From positions 2,604,001 to 2,668,000 of the forward strand of contig WACJ01000502.1 of assembly GCA_008973525.1 (NCBI GenBank): a stretch of 64,000 bases of DNA, read 5' to 3'. The translations under genes and the position numbers were made by a program. Positions within the stretch are counted from its first letter, which is position 1. Every line of letters begins with the position of its first letter. Under the pieces are notes generated by a model. It was not told where the DNA came from. It saw only the letters and a list, made by a program, of their open reading frames with translations, and searched no databases. Positions 20,291-32,345 of the stretch are shown here, one piece after another. Source of the DNA: Stenopsyche tienmushanensis. Lineage: Eukaryota > Arthropoda > Insecta > Trichoptera > Stenopsychidae.

Positions 20291-21639
20291 AGATATGATG
20301 TGATGGGATGAACAACTAATTTAAAACTATATCATATTAAAAAAAAAATACGTTCATTTACTTTTGTTTATCGTTTATGCTTCCGTTGGAATGCGCTAAA
20401 TCTAAAAAAATGATCATTTTTATATGCAAATAAAATAATAATATTCCACTTGTGCGCTTTATTAATTGTTTCCAGTCAAGACGAAGTTGTGGTGGATGAT
20501 ACAGAATCAATTTAAAAAAAAACCCTATTCTGTAATGTCGGCTGTATTCAAATCCACGGGGATTGGATTGCAAAAATCTTTTGTAGGGAATTTCCGAGAA
20601 CGGATTTGATTTACATTTTTCGCGATATTTAAAACAGATTACTACAGAATCACTATGATTCCTTTGAACACGGCCGCCCTCCGTCCCGACACACCCTCAG
20701 GGGGGCTAAGTGTCGGAGAATAAGGGAAAAGAATTCCGTGATGGCGATAAAACGTTACAGTTACAAATGAAACGGTCCTGTTGCGGGTCCTTTATGTGTG
20801 CATTTACTTTAAAATGGGGGCCCATTCAATTTGAAAAGTGCTCGTAGGGCGAAAAAACAAAACCGTAATTTGCGACCATTAACGATGCTTAATAACGGCA
20901 TTTCGTGACGCATAATCACACTTATAATTTTTACGAGCCGAATTGAAGCATATTTCGACAATGGCGAATTTGAAATTTGCGCATTTCCGCGCGGCGGCAA
21001 TTTAAAGGCTCGTCGCTAAAAAATGAACACGGGATTCTTCGGGGAATTTGGGACCTGTCTTAATTGCAGAGGGTCGATATTAGGACCACGACATGAGATA
21101 TCAAAGGGCATCATGGAAGCCATCCACAATGGATAGGCAATCGATGGCTGCTTAGATGAACAATGTGGTCCAAACCGCATCGATTTGCTAAAAGAGTAAA
21201 ATGTATTCGTTCCGAGAGCTAAGGCACTCGTTAAAATTGTTATTGCTTCACAAAAAGGGATTAAAAAGTTGTTCGAAACGCATATTGGCGCATGCAATGG
21301 ACTCTCGGAGCCGAGTCCAGAAGTGCAACTGCAGTTATGCAAACATACCAACTTGGCCAGGGCTTCTTTGCTAATTAAGCCAATTAACATTTTAGTCCAC
21401 GGCGTATGCCTAAAGACTAGCAGAAAAATAAAAACTCGAGTCGGTAGTAAAATTTGCTCCGATGCCATAATTGGCAAGCTTAATTTGGAAAAATCGAATT
21501 ACTTAGCCATACTAAAATAGGCGTCCATTACCTTCCAACGACAGACAGTAATTACACAGTGACCATATTATTTCTAGTATAAAATAAAACCAATGGAATA
21601 TAATAATATTTAAAAATTGATGTGTAATTTATTGTGAAT
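20291..21639. other. single-copy stretch with a GC-richer island
   Basis: About 20660-21490 is less AT-rich and single-copy. It holds the longest minus frame of this area (153 codons, 21016-21477) and an overlapping plus frame that stays open over 21269-21520. Neither has a recognised domain. The minus frame is rich in Ser and Pro with no signal or motif. Coding on either strand is possible but unsupported. Conserved regulatory DNA is an equal alternative. Confidence 0.3.
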
Positions 21640-22190
21640 TAATTTTAGTACTTAAATGGGTATTTTAGTCTAGAATTTTGAGAAAAATCGATTTTTTTTG
21701 TATAATATTTTTTCAAAGTTTAGACTTTTAAGAATATATCCTCCAAAGAAATTTCCAAAATAACAATTATTTAAGTAGTTATAGCCATTTTAGTGACGCG
21801 GATACTAAGCCGGTTCCATCAGAATGGAATTTTTAAACGCATTTTTTTCAAAACTTTTTTTTTAACACGGTTGACATGATATCTCAAGTTTTAATTAATG
21901 ATTTAATTTAAAATTTGGTACATATTTTTACTATATAATCTTCTATTGTCCCTGCCAGATTTATGTCAAAAATTTATTTTTAATTTAAAAAAAAAATTTG
22001 AAATAATACTAAAAAAAGACTTTTTTTTTTAAAATAATCGTCAATTTCCACGAATATTTTTTTTCTTTTAAGGTAGGGACTATAGTGACATTTTTGCTTA
22101 TTAAGAATATTTTATCATTGTTTACTTTAGATGACCAGAAGGGTTGAAATCGTGTCAACCAGGACACGCCTATAAAAATTTGTTTTTTTT
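21640..22190. mobile_element. repeat M/D, copy 1
   Basis: The left part has AGAATATATCCTCCAAAGAA, TAGTGACGCGGATACTAAGC and AACACGGTTGACATGATATC, all found inverted at 40640-40930. The right part has AGGTAGGGACTATAGTGACA and AGGGTTGAAATCGTGTCAAC then CAGGACACGCC, found inverted at 50262-50355. I think these are two parts of one non-coding element, possibly MULE-derived, but no terminal repeat fixes this. Confidence 0.4.
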
Positions 22191-22654
22191 AAAATTTTAT
22201 TTCTGAAAATATCAAAGAAATATTTGGTATAATAAAATATTTTTAGCACTCAAAAGTATAATAATAACAATTTAAAATGAAATATTTCAGAGAAATATCA
22301 TAGCATGATCTTTTTCATTTTGGGGTAATAAAAGGTAATTTGGTCAAATAAATAATTATTATTTTCTTTTAAGATTATTGTAACAATATCCACTTAACAT
22401 TACAAATCGTAATTTATTAGAAAAACTATTAAAACATGGATAAAATAAATGCGCAGATTATTTTTTGCTGTTATAATGCGATGAGCGATGTGTTTCTTGA
22501 ACCGTGTCTCGATACAAATTGTCTCTTATAATACAATCGAAACTCAGTTTTCTTATTACAATTTATAGCCTCTTTATCTCGATTTGTATTCAATAAGTTG
22601 GCATTTAAGCAGATTAATTAATATATATATATATATATATCTTGCTTGTACGGG
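22191..22654. repeat. AT-rich spacer with an (AT) microsatellite
   Basis: AT-rich DNA. An (AT) dinucleotide run of about 12 units lies at 22617-22640. Nothing else recognised. Confidence 0.55.
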
Positions 22655-22810
22655 GTATTTCAATAAGGATGCTTGAAATTTGTTAGGCTATAGCGGCTAA
22701 GTTATGAAAGCGATATTAATCAAATTTATTTTGAATTATTCAGTAATATATGGCAAATTATAATAGAAGATTATAGCGTTGAACAACGTATGCAAATCAT
22801 CCTATTTTCA
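22655..22810 (+). mobile_element. mariner-like 5' end, repeat I copy 1
   Basis: GGATGCTTGAAATTTGTTAG, CTATAGCGGCTAAGTTATG and TTATTCAGTAATATATGGCA recur at 48975-49080. Downstream at about 22778-22805 the plus strand reads VEQRMQII, which resembles the N-terminus of insect mariner-type transposases (SVEQRVQII). The coding then decays. I read it as a 5' leader plus the first codons of a dead copy. Confidence 0.4.
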
Positions 22811-23099
22811 AAATTAGACGAGGCCAATTTGTTGACGAATGGATGTTTGAATAAGAAAATGATGATATGGATACCGATGACATGTGGTTCTAATAGGACG
22901 ACTCTATCAGCAATTAAATTATGAATATTTATTGTGTTCATTTCAAAAGGAAACTTTTTATTATCGTACGAAACAGGACTTGTAATCCCTTTAAGGCTCT
23001 TTTTATTCCATAATTTATATAATGGTCGCTTATTTCTAGTCGTAGAATGGCATTTTCTTGCCTTCAGATATATAGATATAGCAAAACTCGTGTCTATGT
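22811..23099. other. spacer
   Basis: An unremarkable 111-codon minus frame spans 22771-23106 across the mariner leader. No motif is recognised. Confidence 0.25.
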
Positions 23100-23453
23100 T
23101 CACCAATTACATTTAGTCGTAGAAGATCCTTGTCCATTTTTTTTTGAACATCTTCTAACCTGTGGCTTATCTCTGGCGTACAAACGATACGAATAAAAGC
23201 GGCTCCTTCGCTCCGCTTCATGAGCAATAATATCCTCATAAAAGTCCTCGTAACACGGTTTCGGTACACTCTCAGACTTATTCCACGTCCAGTGCCAGCT
23301 TGTTGAGTTATAAAAGCGTACAAAATTAAATTTTATCGCCTTTGCCTGCAACAGTGTATAAGGAGAGCACTCCATACTTGATTCGGCATCCTCACCTGGG
23401 TTTTGTTCGAGATCGATACGGAAGCGTATCAATAAGACCTGCCTTCGGAGCAC
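23036..23453 (-). other. overlapping minus-strand open frames, unknown
   Basis: Two minus frames overlap: 117 codons (23100-23453) and 95 codons (23036-23323). The second contains KRSEGAAFIRIVCTPEISHR then LEDVQKKMDKDLLRLN, which looks protein-like in composition. I do not recognise a family. No intron signals, start context or copies elsewhere support a gene. A decayed processed gene is one possibility. Confidence 0.2.
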
Positions 23454-24884
23454 ATATTGCTTCTAATGTTTGCATGAGTTAGGCGCAGTATCTGCAGCAC
23501 GGAATGCATTTTAGTCGTTGCATTATCATATCAAACACAGAAAGATCAACATCTCGGATGCAGGCGAAATTGCAAAGGATTCGCCACGGAGGACTTTGAA
23601 AAATATTGATGGGAAGCTGCATGTGCTGCGGCACTCAAAGAAGAATTTGCAATACATTTCGCTTTGCTTCGTGTGTACAAATTTCTGACTGGATTGAGAA
23701 TTCAATCAATCAATCGTGAGATCAAAGTTAGCCTTTAAAATATGCCATTTGAACATTCCGGCACTGAATATGTATCGAATCGAAGATGTTGAAATAAGCA
23801 AGATGTAATGTAAAGCATAAACATCAAAAAATGAAGGCCTTATTTAAGAAAATATGGATAAATGATATTTCATACAATTCAAGTCAAAAAGTATCATTGT
23901 TTGCATTTTATCACGCTGATAGACGTATCATATATTAAAAAACCACTATAATGTTTATATATATCGATGCAGTAAACTCTTTTGTAGGTATCATCGTTTC
24001 AATTATATCATTTTTACGAAAGAAGTGCATAATCAAATTGTGGTTCGGGGGCTAGTTGAAATCAAAATAATCTACAATCTCAAGTATCAATTAAAAATGT
24101 ATGCATCATACACCCTTCACCCAACTACTGATGCTGCGGTGGACCTCGTTACATCCTCAGGGGGTTGAAATTACAAGCTCGGAGGAAAACCACCAGCAAC
24201 ACACTGGGAAATAAATTAATTCCTTTTTCCCCAGTTCTGAGAAGTCAGTTGACCTCTTTGCTATCTCAAATTGTCAGACGGTCCTGTCATACTTAAAGTG
24301 GTGAAGAAAGGAGCTTTAACGAGGAGAACTTCTCTGCGAATCCTTCCTTGAGCCTTAACGTTTCAGCCGCTGAAACCACCGTGCAATTTTCAACATACAA
24401 TTTGCCACAGGCATTCTCAACTTGTTCCAAGACAACAATCTTCGACTCCTAAGGTGAAAGCCCCAGACCGACACAAATGCCCGCAATGCTTTCGCACCCC
24501 ATCCTTTGATTAATATATTATTAACCGGGACTTATTGGACGCGTAAGGGAGTTTCTGCATTCGGAGCCCTATTATTCCGGATCCTACTAACTTCGAATAT
24601 TAAATTCATCCAGGCTAAGCCGAGCCCGACCGAATCAAATCGTATGCGGAATCTTAATTGGAAACCCTTTCAAAAATAGTTCCTCCAAGCTTAAGACTTG
24701 GAACTTATTGAGTTAAGAAACTAAGTACAATTTCAACGCGAACAAAAAATATAATATAAACTCACCTAGAATACTGCGTTCTATGTCTAGAATTTTACAC
24801 GAGTGTCGATTGCAGAAGTTTCGTTCTGAAACAATAATATTTTTTGTTGTTGTTAAAATTTGATTAAAATGAAGCAAATCATCA
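23454..24884. other. single-copy stretch, nothing recognised
   Basis: About 1.4 kb. 24115-24660 is less AT-rich, and one short frame near 24465-24505 reads KCPQCFRTPSFD. Its single CxxC is not enough to name a domain. No repeat copy seen. Confidence 0.3.
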
Positions 24885-25165
24885 AATGAAAAATCAATGT
24901 TTGTTTGTCCGTATTTAATGCGCTTCCATACCGTTCATCCGATTGCGATAAAACTTTGTCAATTTACTGTTTACACTTGCGGGAATAACATAGGCATAGT
25001 AAAAATAATGTATGGATGTTAGCGCATATTGGTCTGGTGAAATGAAGTTTGGGCTGCGGGAACGGGAGAGAAATGATGCGCGCGCAATACGGTGATTAGG
25101 TCGGTCTTTTTGGATCCCAGCTATTCGGCTCGCGCTACACGTGACCTGAAGCAATAAATCACATA
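24885..25165 (+). mobile_element. Helitron-like element, copy 2 (5' and middle)
   Basis: AAAAATCAATGTTTGTTTGT, CATACCGTTCATCCGATTGC and GATAAAACTTTGTC are family words. Further in, CGCGCTACACGTGACCTGAA then GCAATAAATCACAT matches the complete-looking copy at 44230-44536. The CTAG end is absent, so it is truncated on the right. Confidence 0.45.
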
Positions 25166-25564
25166 CAGCGATTCTTTATAGCCTTTAAATTATTTAACTG
25201 ATGACGACTGTAACATCTCGAGGGCGTCGCCAACTTCGCGAGCCCCCGTGCTGTTGCCTTCTTAAGGCAAGCCTTCTTAAAATGTATGGCCAGCTTAAAG
25301 CCGACCAAACTGTCGACGACAGAACATTTCGGTCCACGCAACACGACATTTAACCAATTTTATTGTAAGGTGTCACGGGGGAACTCTTGGAGAATTCTTG
25401 GATCGCTCTCATGTGTTCTCCAAGATGGCCGCACTCGTACGCGGGTTCGTTCAGATTTCGGGCCGTGGTGATGCCGATCGGTGGGATGGAGGTGATTGGG
25501 TTATGATAGAAATACTGTCGTCTATACTATTTTCCTTTATTTATGGATAAAAAGGTTACATTTA
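25166..25564. other. GC-richer stretch, unassigned
   Basis: 25200-25500 is less AT-rich, with inverted words (CTTCTTAAGGCAAGCC TTC). A frame on each strand (61 codons) has no recognised motif. Possibly an unrecognised repeat. Confidence 0.25.
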
Positions 25565-25641
25565 TCAGTTTGCGGGAAGAACATCTTCCCGCAACCAAGG
25601 CTAACCGATGACTGATTCGCAGGACGACAGAAGATGTCACT
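25565..25641 (-). mobile_element. LTR-B fragment, copy 3
   Basis: Minus-strand reading: ACAGTGACATCTTCTGTC, GGTTAGCCTTGGTTGCGGGA, then hairpin arm TTCCCGCAAAC. Only the middle of the LTR is kept. The hairpin has a changed base pair relative to other copies. Confidence 0.5.
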
Positions 25642-25642
25642 G

Positions 25643-26035
25643 TTAACCCTTTGAATAGTGAGTTAATCTTAAATTGATTTAAACAAAGATGCTATATTCA
25701 TATGTCCAACATTTATCGACTACACAAATCTACTTTTCTTTCAGGACCGCGCAGCGTGAATAAAGCTTGTATATCAATAAATAAGCCATAACACAGTTGA
25801 TAGTTAATGTGATGACTCAATATTGTATTAGAAATAGAAGCACAGTACTGAAAATTAAGCGCTTTGGATTGCTTTTCATAATATTTGAGAATATTTAGAC
25901 GTGTAGGGGTACCTTTACTTCAAAATCTTGCCATCGATGTACGAGTGTATGATGAGACGCAAGACACCCGCTTCCGTCTCCGATTTACTAATCTCTGCAC
26001 TCAATGTGCGAAAATACATTTTCTTTATAGAGTCA
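25643..26035 (+). mobile_element. piggyBac-like short element A, copy A6
   Basis: A well-kept left end TTAACCCTTTGAATAGTGAG starts at 25643. The core GGACCGCGCAGCGTGAATA, the ATATCAATAAATAAGCC block, CGTGTAGGGGTACCTTTACT and ATCGATGTACGAGTGTATGA follow in family order. The right end fades after CACTCAATGTGCGAAAATAC, about 26020. No transposase frame. Confidence 0.7.
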
Positions 26036-27955
26036 ATCGACAGTGGCATTGCGTTCCTACGGAAATACAGACAACAGATTGGCGATACACGGATGGCGCA
26101 TATAATATATCTTTGAATAGCTTTAATTGATGCATATAACATATCTCTAATTAATTTAACTATTAGGTTTAATACAACGAAGATTGCTCGAGAATTTAGA
26201 ATCAGCTTTCATGTCAGCTAGCCATGCAATAAGTATAGCTCGTAATTGGTATTGGGGGTGTTGAAATCGCCCATCGTGCGGGTGCAGATCGCAGTTTAAC
26301 CCTGCCTCGGTTGAAATGCTGAAATCCAATTAGTTTGAGCCGATCCTCGCGGAACAAAGTAAATAATAGTACAAGGCAGGGGGGTAAACTGTAATCATAA
26401 TATTATTTGTACGTGACGTGTTTTTCTAGTGTCTTTGTCGCGATCGGCACTTTCAAAATGTGTTCAAACAATATCACAGTATCATCACGCCCCGGCGCCC
26501 TAAATACGCAAGGGGACAAAGCAAAATTTGCCGCCCCAAATGTAAGCATCGAAATTATTTCGACACTCGGAGAAAACGATAATAGAAAAGGGAACGAATG
26601 TGGAAATATTCCTCGAACGACATAATCTCGTCGAGGGTTTTCCGGGCAGTATTATTATAACAGTCCTCCGCGTCTATCTTTGGAATGAAACCGAGGCGAT
26701 ATGGACTTGAAGAATGCTTAAAGTTTTAACGAAACTGAAGGCAAGAAGACATCACATTAAAGGCAGGGCTATGTGATTGACAGAGCATGCCAAATAAAGT
26801 GGATTTAAAAACTTTTTATCTTACGAGAAGGGGAGCTTTCATGCATCATAACGGATATGAATAAAAGTTCGGCAAGTCATTAAAATAAGAGTTTGTCGAA
26901 TCTCACGCGTAATCAGGTCCTGGCGGATAACCAGGTAACCGGGAGCGGCAAGAGTTTTCGCCCGAAATAGACCATAAATCAGGGCCAAGTTTATATAAAG
27001 TGAGAATCTTCCGCGAAGTGAAAGAAAAAAAATGTTAATGCATTAAAAATTTGTTCCCGAACGCCGACTTTCCGATCCTCGAGGAAAGTTTCCCGGGGTG
27101 AAAGAAACTTCCCCGAAGAATATTACAATATCTCAAGTGCTCGTACATCGCTCCTAAGTTGGCTGCTTAAAAATTTATTGCATCTTTTCGGGCGTCGTGA
27201 ATTAGGAGATTTTTCATTAATATTTGGGGGAAACAGCCCCGCGGCACAGTTACGGAAATGCCCGGGAGCAATTTGGGGTGGAAGTTATCTGGTCGTAGAT
27301 TTTACGAATGTAGAACGCTTAATAAGTCACGCTGGCTCGAAAATGTTATATGGAAAAGTTTCCAGCCGAAATTTTTAATTTTATTACGATGATGATTTAA
27401 GGCCAATATGCTAGGGAAAGCTAAAAGTCATTGCGTCGGAGCAATTTGAATACAATTTCTTACAAAATTTGACATACAAACGCCGATAATAACATTTAAT
27501 ATACAATTTTAATTGAATTTATAAAGTAGAAAGCCTTAATATGCTTTATGAAATCAAAAAATATGATTAACAACAGATTTGTTAATCATTAAAGTTAATA
27601 AAAACACTAAATTTTCTAGCTTATAAAAACGAAAAAATACTATTATGATGAATGATCTTCAATAATTGAGATTCAAATGCATATTTTTACATGATGAATA
27701 CATTTTCAGTACAATGGTTTAACCATCCAAATGCAGGGTACAAAATTATAATCAATTTACAAATATGAATATATTTAAATTTTGAATATTTCAGGGCTTC
27801 CTAGCGGAAGCTTTACGCTCCCCCGGGGATTCACACCCTTTATTTGAGGGTGATAAACGCCAGTCTAATTGTAATTTAAAATACATAAATGAATTTTCAC
27901 GCAAATCAAATGTAAATAGATCTTAGATACCGATAATGATTGATGGCTTGAAAGT
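26036..27955. other. single-copy stretch with GC-richer island
   Basis: 26230-27400 is less AT-rich and single-copy, with many CG dinucleotides and A/T blocks. A 72-codon plus frame (26407-26625) and a 66-codon plus frame (27178-27378) have no recognised domain. 27400-27955 is AT-rich. The island is a candidate for host regulatory DNA. Confidence 0.35.
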
Positions 27956-28100
27956 ACAGTCAACCCTCCTATAGCGTCCACTTCATTGGCGCCTTTGCAC
28001 TTGTTAACAAATAAAACCCGCACAAATTTTGAATGGGTGTTTAATGTTCTATAGCGTTTTACTTCTATAGCGCGGTCCCTATTTCGACGTTATAAAAGGA
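27956..28100 (+). mobile_element. pogo-like terminal fragment
   Basis: TACAGTCAACCCTCCTATAG at 27958 is the same end as at 11215 on the other strand, followed by CGTCCACTTCATTGG and GCACTTGTTAACAAATAAAA. A second CTATAGCG word pair occurs about 90 bp in. No transposase frame. Confidence 0.45.
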
Positions 28101-29559
28101 TCGACTAAAAAATATTCCTAAGGCAAGTAATAAAAATATTGTCAAATTGTAATTCAATTTTACAGGGAACAGACGGACATATATAAAAGCATACAAACAT
28201 TAGGGTAACCAGCTTTTTTCGAGATAATTTCGGGATATATTGCAACAAATTTGTATATATGTAATTTCGCAATATCATATCATACTTAGTTTTTTGAGAA
28301 TGTTTTAATGTTCAAAAATATTTTTCATCATTAATTAGCGGAGGAAATGACATTCAATGGAGGAAAATGAAGATGGATATTCCTGATATTCCGGGATACT
28401 TTGGCATTGACAGCAACTTCAATTCCAGACCAATCCACAATGGTTGGCAATCTTAACATAAATACACAAACAAACATACAAACGGACAGACATACTATAT
28501 AGAGAATGTAAAGAAAAAAAACCCCTTCGAATCAGATATGATAATATTGTATGAGCCGGTTTAATCCACCCTTCATGAATCTCATATTGACTTCCAATAG
28601 ATTCATTAATATTTTGGCTAGTATTTCGTAGTTACACATGAAGATTCGGATTTTTTTTTAATTTCAAATATCGACCGTTTTTGCAGAAGGTTTAGTGCAA
28701 AATTTTACAAGTTCAAGTATTTTAAATTGACAAATGTATTATATTCTTCAATTGTCTAAAAATACAGAGTCATTACTGTTATTTATATTATTTTTATGAC
28801 TATCAACAGGATGACGTACTTTTTTGTATGAGTTCAAATTTAAGAAAAAAACATAAACGGAGCTTTCAGAAAAGTATTACAATTTGTAGCAGTTTAAAAA
28901 TTGTACAAAACAATACCGAAGAAAACCCACAACTATCGTTAGTGTTAAAGATTTAAAAGCTATATTAGAAGCTATTTCCTATATAACAGTTCGAGCACTT
29001 GCTTGTGGGTCAAGTGTTACTTTTGCGTCTATTTCTAGTCATCTAATAAAAATGTTTGGATGCTATATTAACTGACGTAAGGTTCCTTTTTAAAATTGTA
29101 TTGTTATATTTGATGAAAAATGGATTTTATGAGACAATCATAAAGATCTGGTTAGTATTTAAATGGCGATGAATCTCCAGGACTCCGGGCAAAGCTTTCA
29201 GTATATTCAAAAATATCATATCAACTGCATGAATGGCATAATAAGGAGATAATAAATCTTATTTCTTCTTTAAGCCAAGATTCAAGTCGTAAAATCGAAA
29301 ATATTCACAAAAAACTAAGAACGAAACTAAATTATTCACCAATTTTCTCCGATAGATTTTTACATTTTTTAGTTCTTGCGGAGTGTTTTTTAAAAAAATG
29401 AAAAGGTTTCAAAACCAAGACGAGGTAATTCAAGGTTTCGAATCTATGAATTTGATTGAATCAATTACGTTTTGTGAAAGTTATGGTGTTTTAATTCACA
29501 CCAATGGATTCCGAACGCTCATGTGATACAACCTAAAAATAATACGTCCGATTCAATAC
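28101..29559. other. AT-rich spacer, nothing recognised
   Basis: Mostly AT-rich. One short plus frame near 28940-29070 reads VSVKDLKAILEAISYITVRA, then stops after about 43 codons. No family recognised and no repeat copy. Confidence 0.25.
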
Positions 29560-30073
29560 GAAAGTCTAAATTTTATATCAAAATCAATTCATCGCCCTAA
29601 AAAATTGTCCGAGAAGGTATTTGGGCGAATTTAATTATCACCGACACGCCGTTTGAGCCACGAGCGAAAATCAGAAGTGGGCAATATGAAGGGGCAAACT
29701 TGGATAAAGAGCGATGAGTGCAGATAGCAAACTTCCAAGAAGACATTGGAACAGGATCGGCAGGGCAAAGTTCGGGGTCGTAATTACAAAGAGGCGTTGC
29801 TAATTATAAGTGGCGAAAGAAAAATCAACAAAAATGTAATTGGACGTTCAGCTAGCGCCCTGCCAAATGAGATAATTCGGTCGTTACCTGGTGAAGACCT
29901 TCAAAACTTCCGCCCCGGAAGCCTTCCGGATAATATTCCAATTTGTTTTTCACTCTTCCCTGCTTGCGAATTTCGGCGAAACAAGCGAAAAGTTCCGCTC
30001 AAACAATACTGGAGTGATGAGCGATATTTTGGAGTGCCGTTGGATTGACGGCGCTCGATGAGAACTTGCAGAG
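29560..30073. other. GC-richer single-copy island
   Basis: Less AT-rich, single-copy. A 100-codon plus frame (29746-30048) is rich in charged residues without a recognised motif. Candidate regulatory DNA or decayed exon. Confidence 0.3.
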
Positions 30074-30910
30074 TTAACCATCTGAACGCTAAACAACGAT
30101 AAATCGCTGATTGTGATACTCAATGATGACTTTAACACATGTTATATTCGTATATTCACCATTTATCGCCCACATAAACCAATTTTCCTCTCAGGACCGC
30201 GCAGCGTGAGTCAATCTTGTATATCAATAAATGAACCTTAACACTTTTGATATCACACAATTCATTTTTTCGCGTAAACATATTCAATACACATGTGTGT
30301 CTTCAGTTTTATTTACAAAATAATGCAATTATTGATTTGTACTCGATATTGTATTAGAAGTATAAGTACGGCACTGGAAATGAAGCGCTATGGATCGCTT
30401 TTCGTAATATTTGAGAATGTTCAGACGTGTAGGGGTACCTTTACCATCGACTTACACCTCATCGACGACATGACATCGATGAGTACACTTGGGTCTATTT
30501 TATGCGATAAAGACGTTCCACGGGAAGTCGCATATAAAAAATCCGCATAAAAAAGAATTGAACTACATAGTAAACTGAGGGATATGTTCCGTAATTTTTA
30601 AAAACCGCATAACTTCAAATCAATGTGATGAAATGTAGCAAAAATCGCATTAAAAAACTTTGCGAAGATTAAGCAATATTTTTTATGCATTTCGTGATAT
30701 GGAGACATGCAATTCTTAAGATCGTTTAGAATTTTGTAAGGGTACCTTTACAGTACGACTCTATCATCGATGTACGAGTGTATGATGAGATGTAAGACAC
30801 TATATTCGTCTCTGTCTCCGATTCACTAATCTTCACATTCAATGTGCGAAAATACTCTTTCTTTGTCATTCGAGTACGTTCGCAGAATTTGCGGGATTCT
30901 TCATCCTTGA
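30074..30910 (+). mobile_element. piggyBac-like element A, copy A7, interrupted
   Basis: The left end is degenerate (TTAACCATCTGAACG). The core GGACCGCGCAGCGTGAGTC and TATCAATAAATGAACCTTAA are well kept. At about 30446-30735 it is broken by foreign DNA that includes element C. The family resumes with ATCGATGTACGAGTGTATGA and ATTCACTAATCTTCACATTC. Similar words GGGGTACCTTTAC (about 30430) and AGGGTACCTTTAC (about 30736) bracket the interruption. Confidence 0.6.
30485..30705 (+). mobile_element. ATGCG-rich TIR element C, copy 2 (partial)
   Basis: TTGGGTCTATTTTATGCGAT, GAACTACATAGTAAACTGAG and GGATATGTTCCGTAATTTTT, then CATAACTTCAAATCAATGTG, match copy 1 at 15672-15800. Only the first half is present. 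It lies within piggyBac-like copy A7. Confidence 0.5.
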
Positions 30911-31905
30911 CAAGTATAATCATACGAAGAAGTATAGATGGATCCATATATGGTTGAAAAATGATAAAACGTTGATCTTCTCGCAGAGACGACGTGCCCT
31001 TCGTAGAACGTACAAGGGTTTTATGAGTTTTAACTCTTTTTATCTATATGACAGATCCTCAATGCGAAGCCTTAAAAATGCAAAGGTCCCATACAGCCCA
31101 TGTCAAAGTTATATGATGATAATGACGTGTGCGTTTTCTCAGGTCGGCGTTAATAATGAAATGCCATGAAATGACGGGGCGAGCGAGGGTGGCTATAAAA
31201 AAGTAGAAGGATAGACCCCGTGGAATGGGGCCTTTTCCTGCGTAAGGCTTTTTCGTTGCGGAGGATGCCTATATTTTATTCATAAAAATTGATAGATAAA
31301 GCATATATTATGGCGCCATATGACGATACCACACTTCTGCGGCAATAAAGCTCTGTTTTGTATTGACGGAGGACCCTTCTTCGGCCTGGCTGATGTCAGC
31401 ACACTCTACTTACGAAGTAAGGGTGGCTACGCACACGAGTTCGCATGAACGAAATAATAAAAAAAAGATACGACCTTCTCCCCATAATAATGCCATGATG
31501 ACTTCATTATGTAGTGTTCGGATATAGGATGTTTCACCTTAACCGTTTTAGTCCGCTCGACGTCGCGGAAAGCACTAAAGATCACAAGGGTTGATGCAGT
31601 CGACCGAGTGGATCGATGCCGAAACTTGTATCGGATATCATCTGGATGTCTGAAAATTATCCCGAATAAAAGTTTGGTGCGATCATGCATTTCATGTTTT
31701 ATTCATATTCGATAAGCCGTCCGTCCACCAACACAATCGTACGGCCATTGTGCGAACGCGGAGGGATTATCGTACAATTCTGACGGCAATAATACAGCTT
31801 TAATGCCAAAGCTCATCCTTCAATTTACTATGATATATTTGTACAAACATAATATGTTGGATAAATATAAACAGAGACTATTTAGAAAATTATGAATTTT
31901 ACAAT
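30911..31905. other. single-copy stretch, nothing recognised
   Basis: Mixed composition, partly GC-richer (31180-31800). An 87-codon minus frame (31427-31690) and a 71-codon plus frame (30954-31169) have no recognised domain. Confidence 0.3.
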
Positions 31906-32029
31906 TACATACAGGGCGCAGCAGGAAAACTACCTTATTTTAAAAATGAATAGCACAAATAGTATAGGAAATATCAATTTAATTCTTTATCCCATGTTAC
32001 AGAGAGACATTTAAAGTTTTTATTTATTA
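31906..32029 (+). mobile_element. GCGGCAGGGAAAC-type TIR element F, half copy
   Basis: ACATACAGGGCGCAGCAGGA, AAACTACCTTATTTTAAAAA and TGAATAGCACAAATAGTATA match the left arm of the complete element at 44807-45170. The right arm is missing; a Helitron-like end (CTAG at 32030) abuts directly. Confidence 0.5.
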
Positions 32030-32175
32030 CTAGTGATTACCCGGTATGCGTTTTTACTAAGCCTATATTATTCCCGCAAGTGTAAACAATATTTTGACAA
32101 AGTTTTATCGCAATCGGATGAACGGTATGGCAGCGCATTAAATACAGACAAACAAACATTGATTTTTATGTATTA
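32030..32175 (-). mobile_element. Helitron-like element, copy 3 (short)
   Basis: On the minus strand it reads AAAATCAATGTTTGTTTGTC, CATACCGTTCATCCGATTGC and GATAAAACTTTGTC, and ends ACCGGGTAATCACTAG at 32030 followed by T. This is a complete short unit with both ends recognisable. The CTAG end is joined to half of element F. Confidence 0.5.
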
Positions 32176-32278
32176 AATATTTTTTTAAAAATGTCATTAA
32201 GGCGACTTCTGTTCTGGTTGATGCATTAAGATAGTAGAGTTTTTTGTGATCATAAGACTTTGGGGCACATTCGAGTAA

Positions 32279-32345
32279 ATCATATTATATCTATATTATT
32301 ATATCACATCATATTATATCATATTATATCTATATATTATATCTA
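32279..32345. repeat. ATATTATATC-type minisatellite
   Basis: About six imperfect units of a 10-base word close to ATATTATATC. Boundaries are set by the last recognisable unit. Confidence 0.6.

Noticed and set aside
24465..24510. KCPQCF as a zinc finger
   Set aside because: A single CxxC in a very short frame without partner His/Cys.
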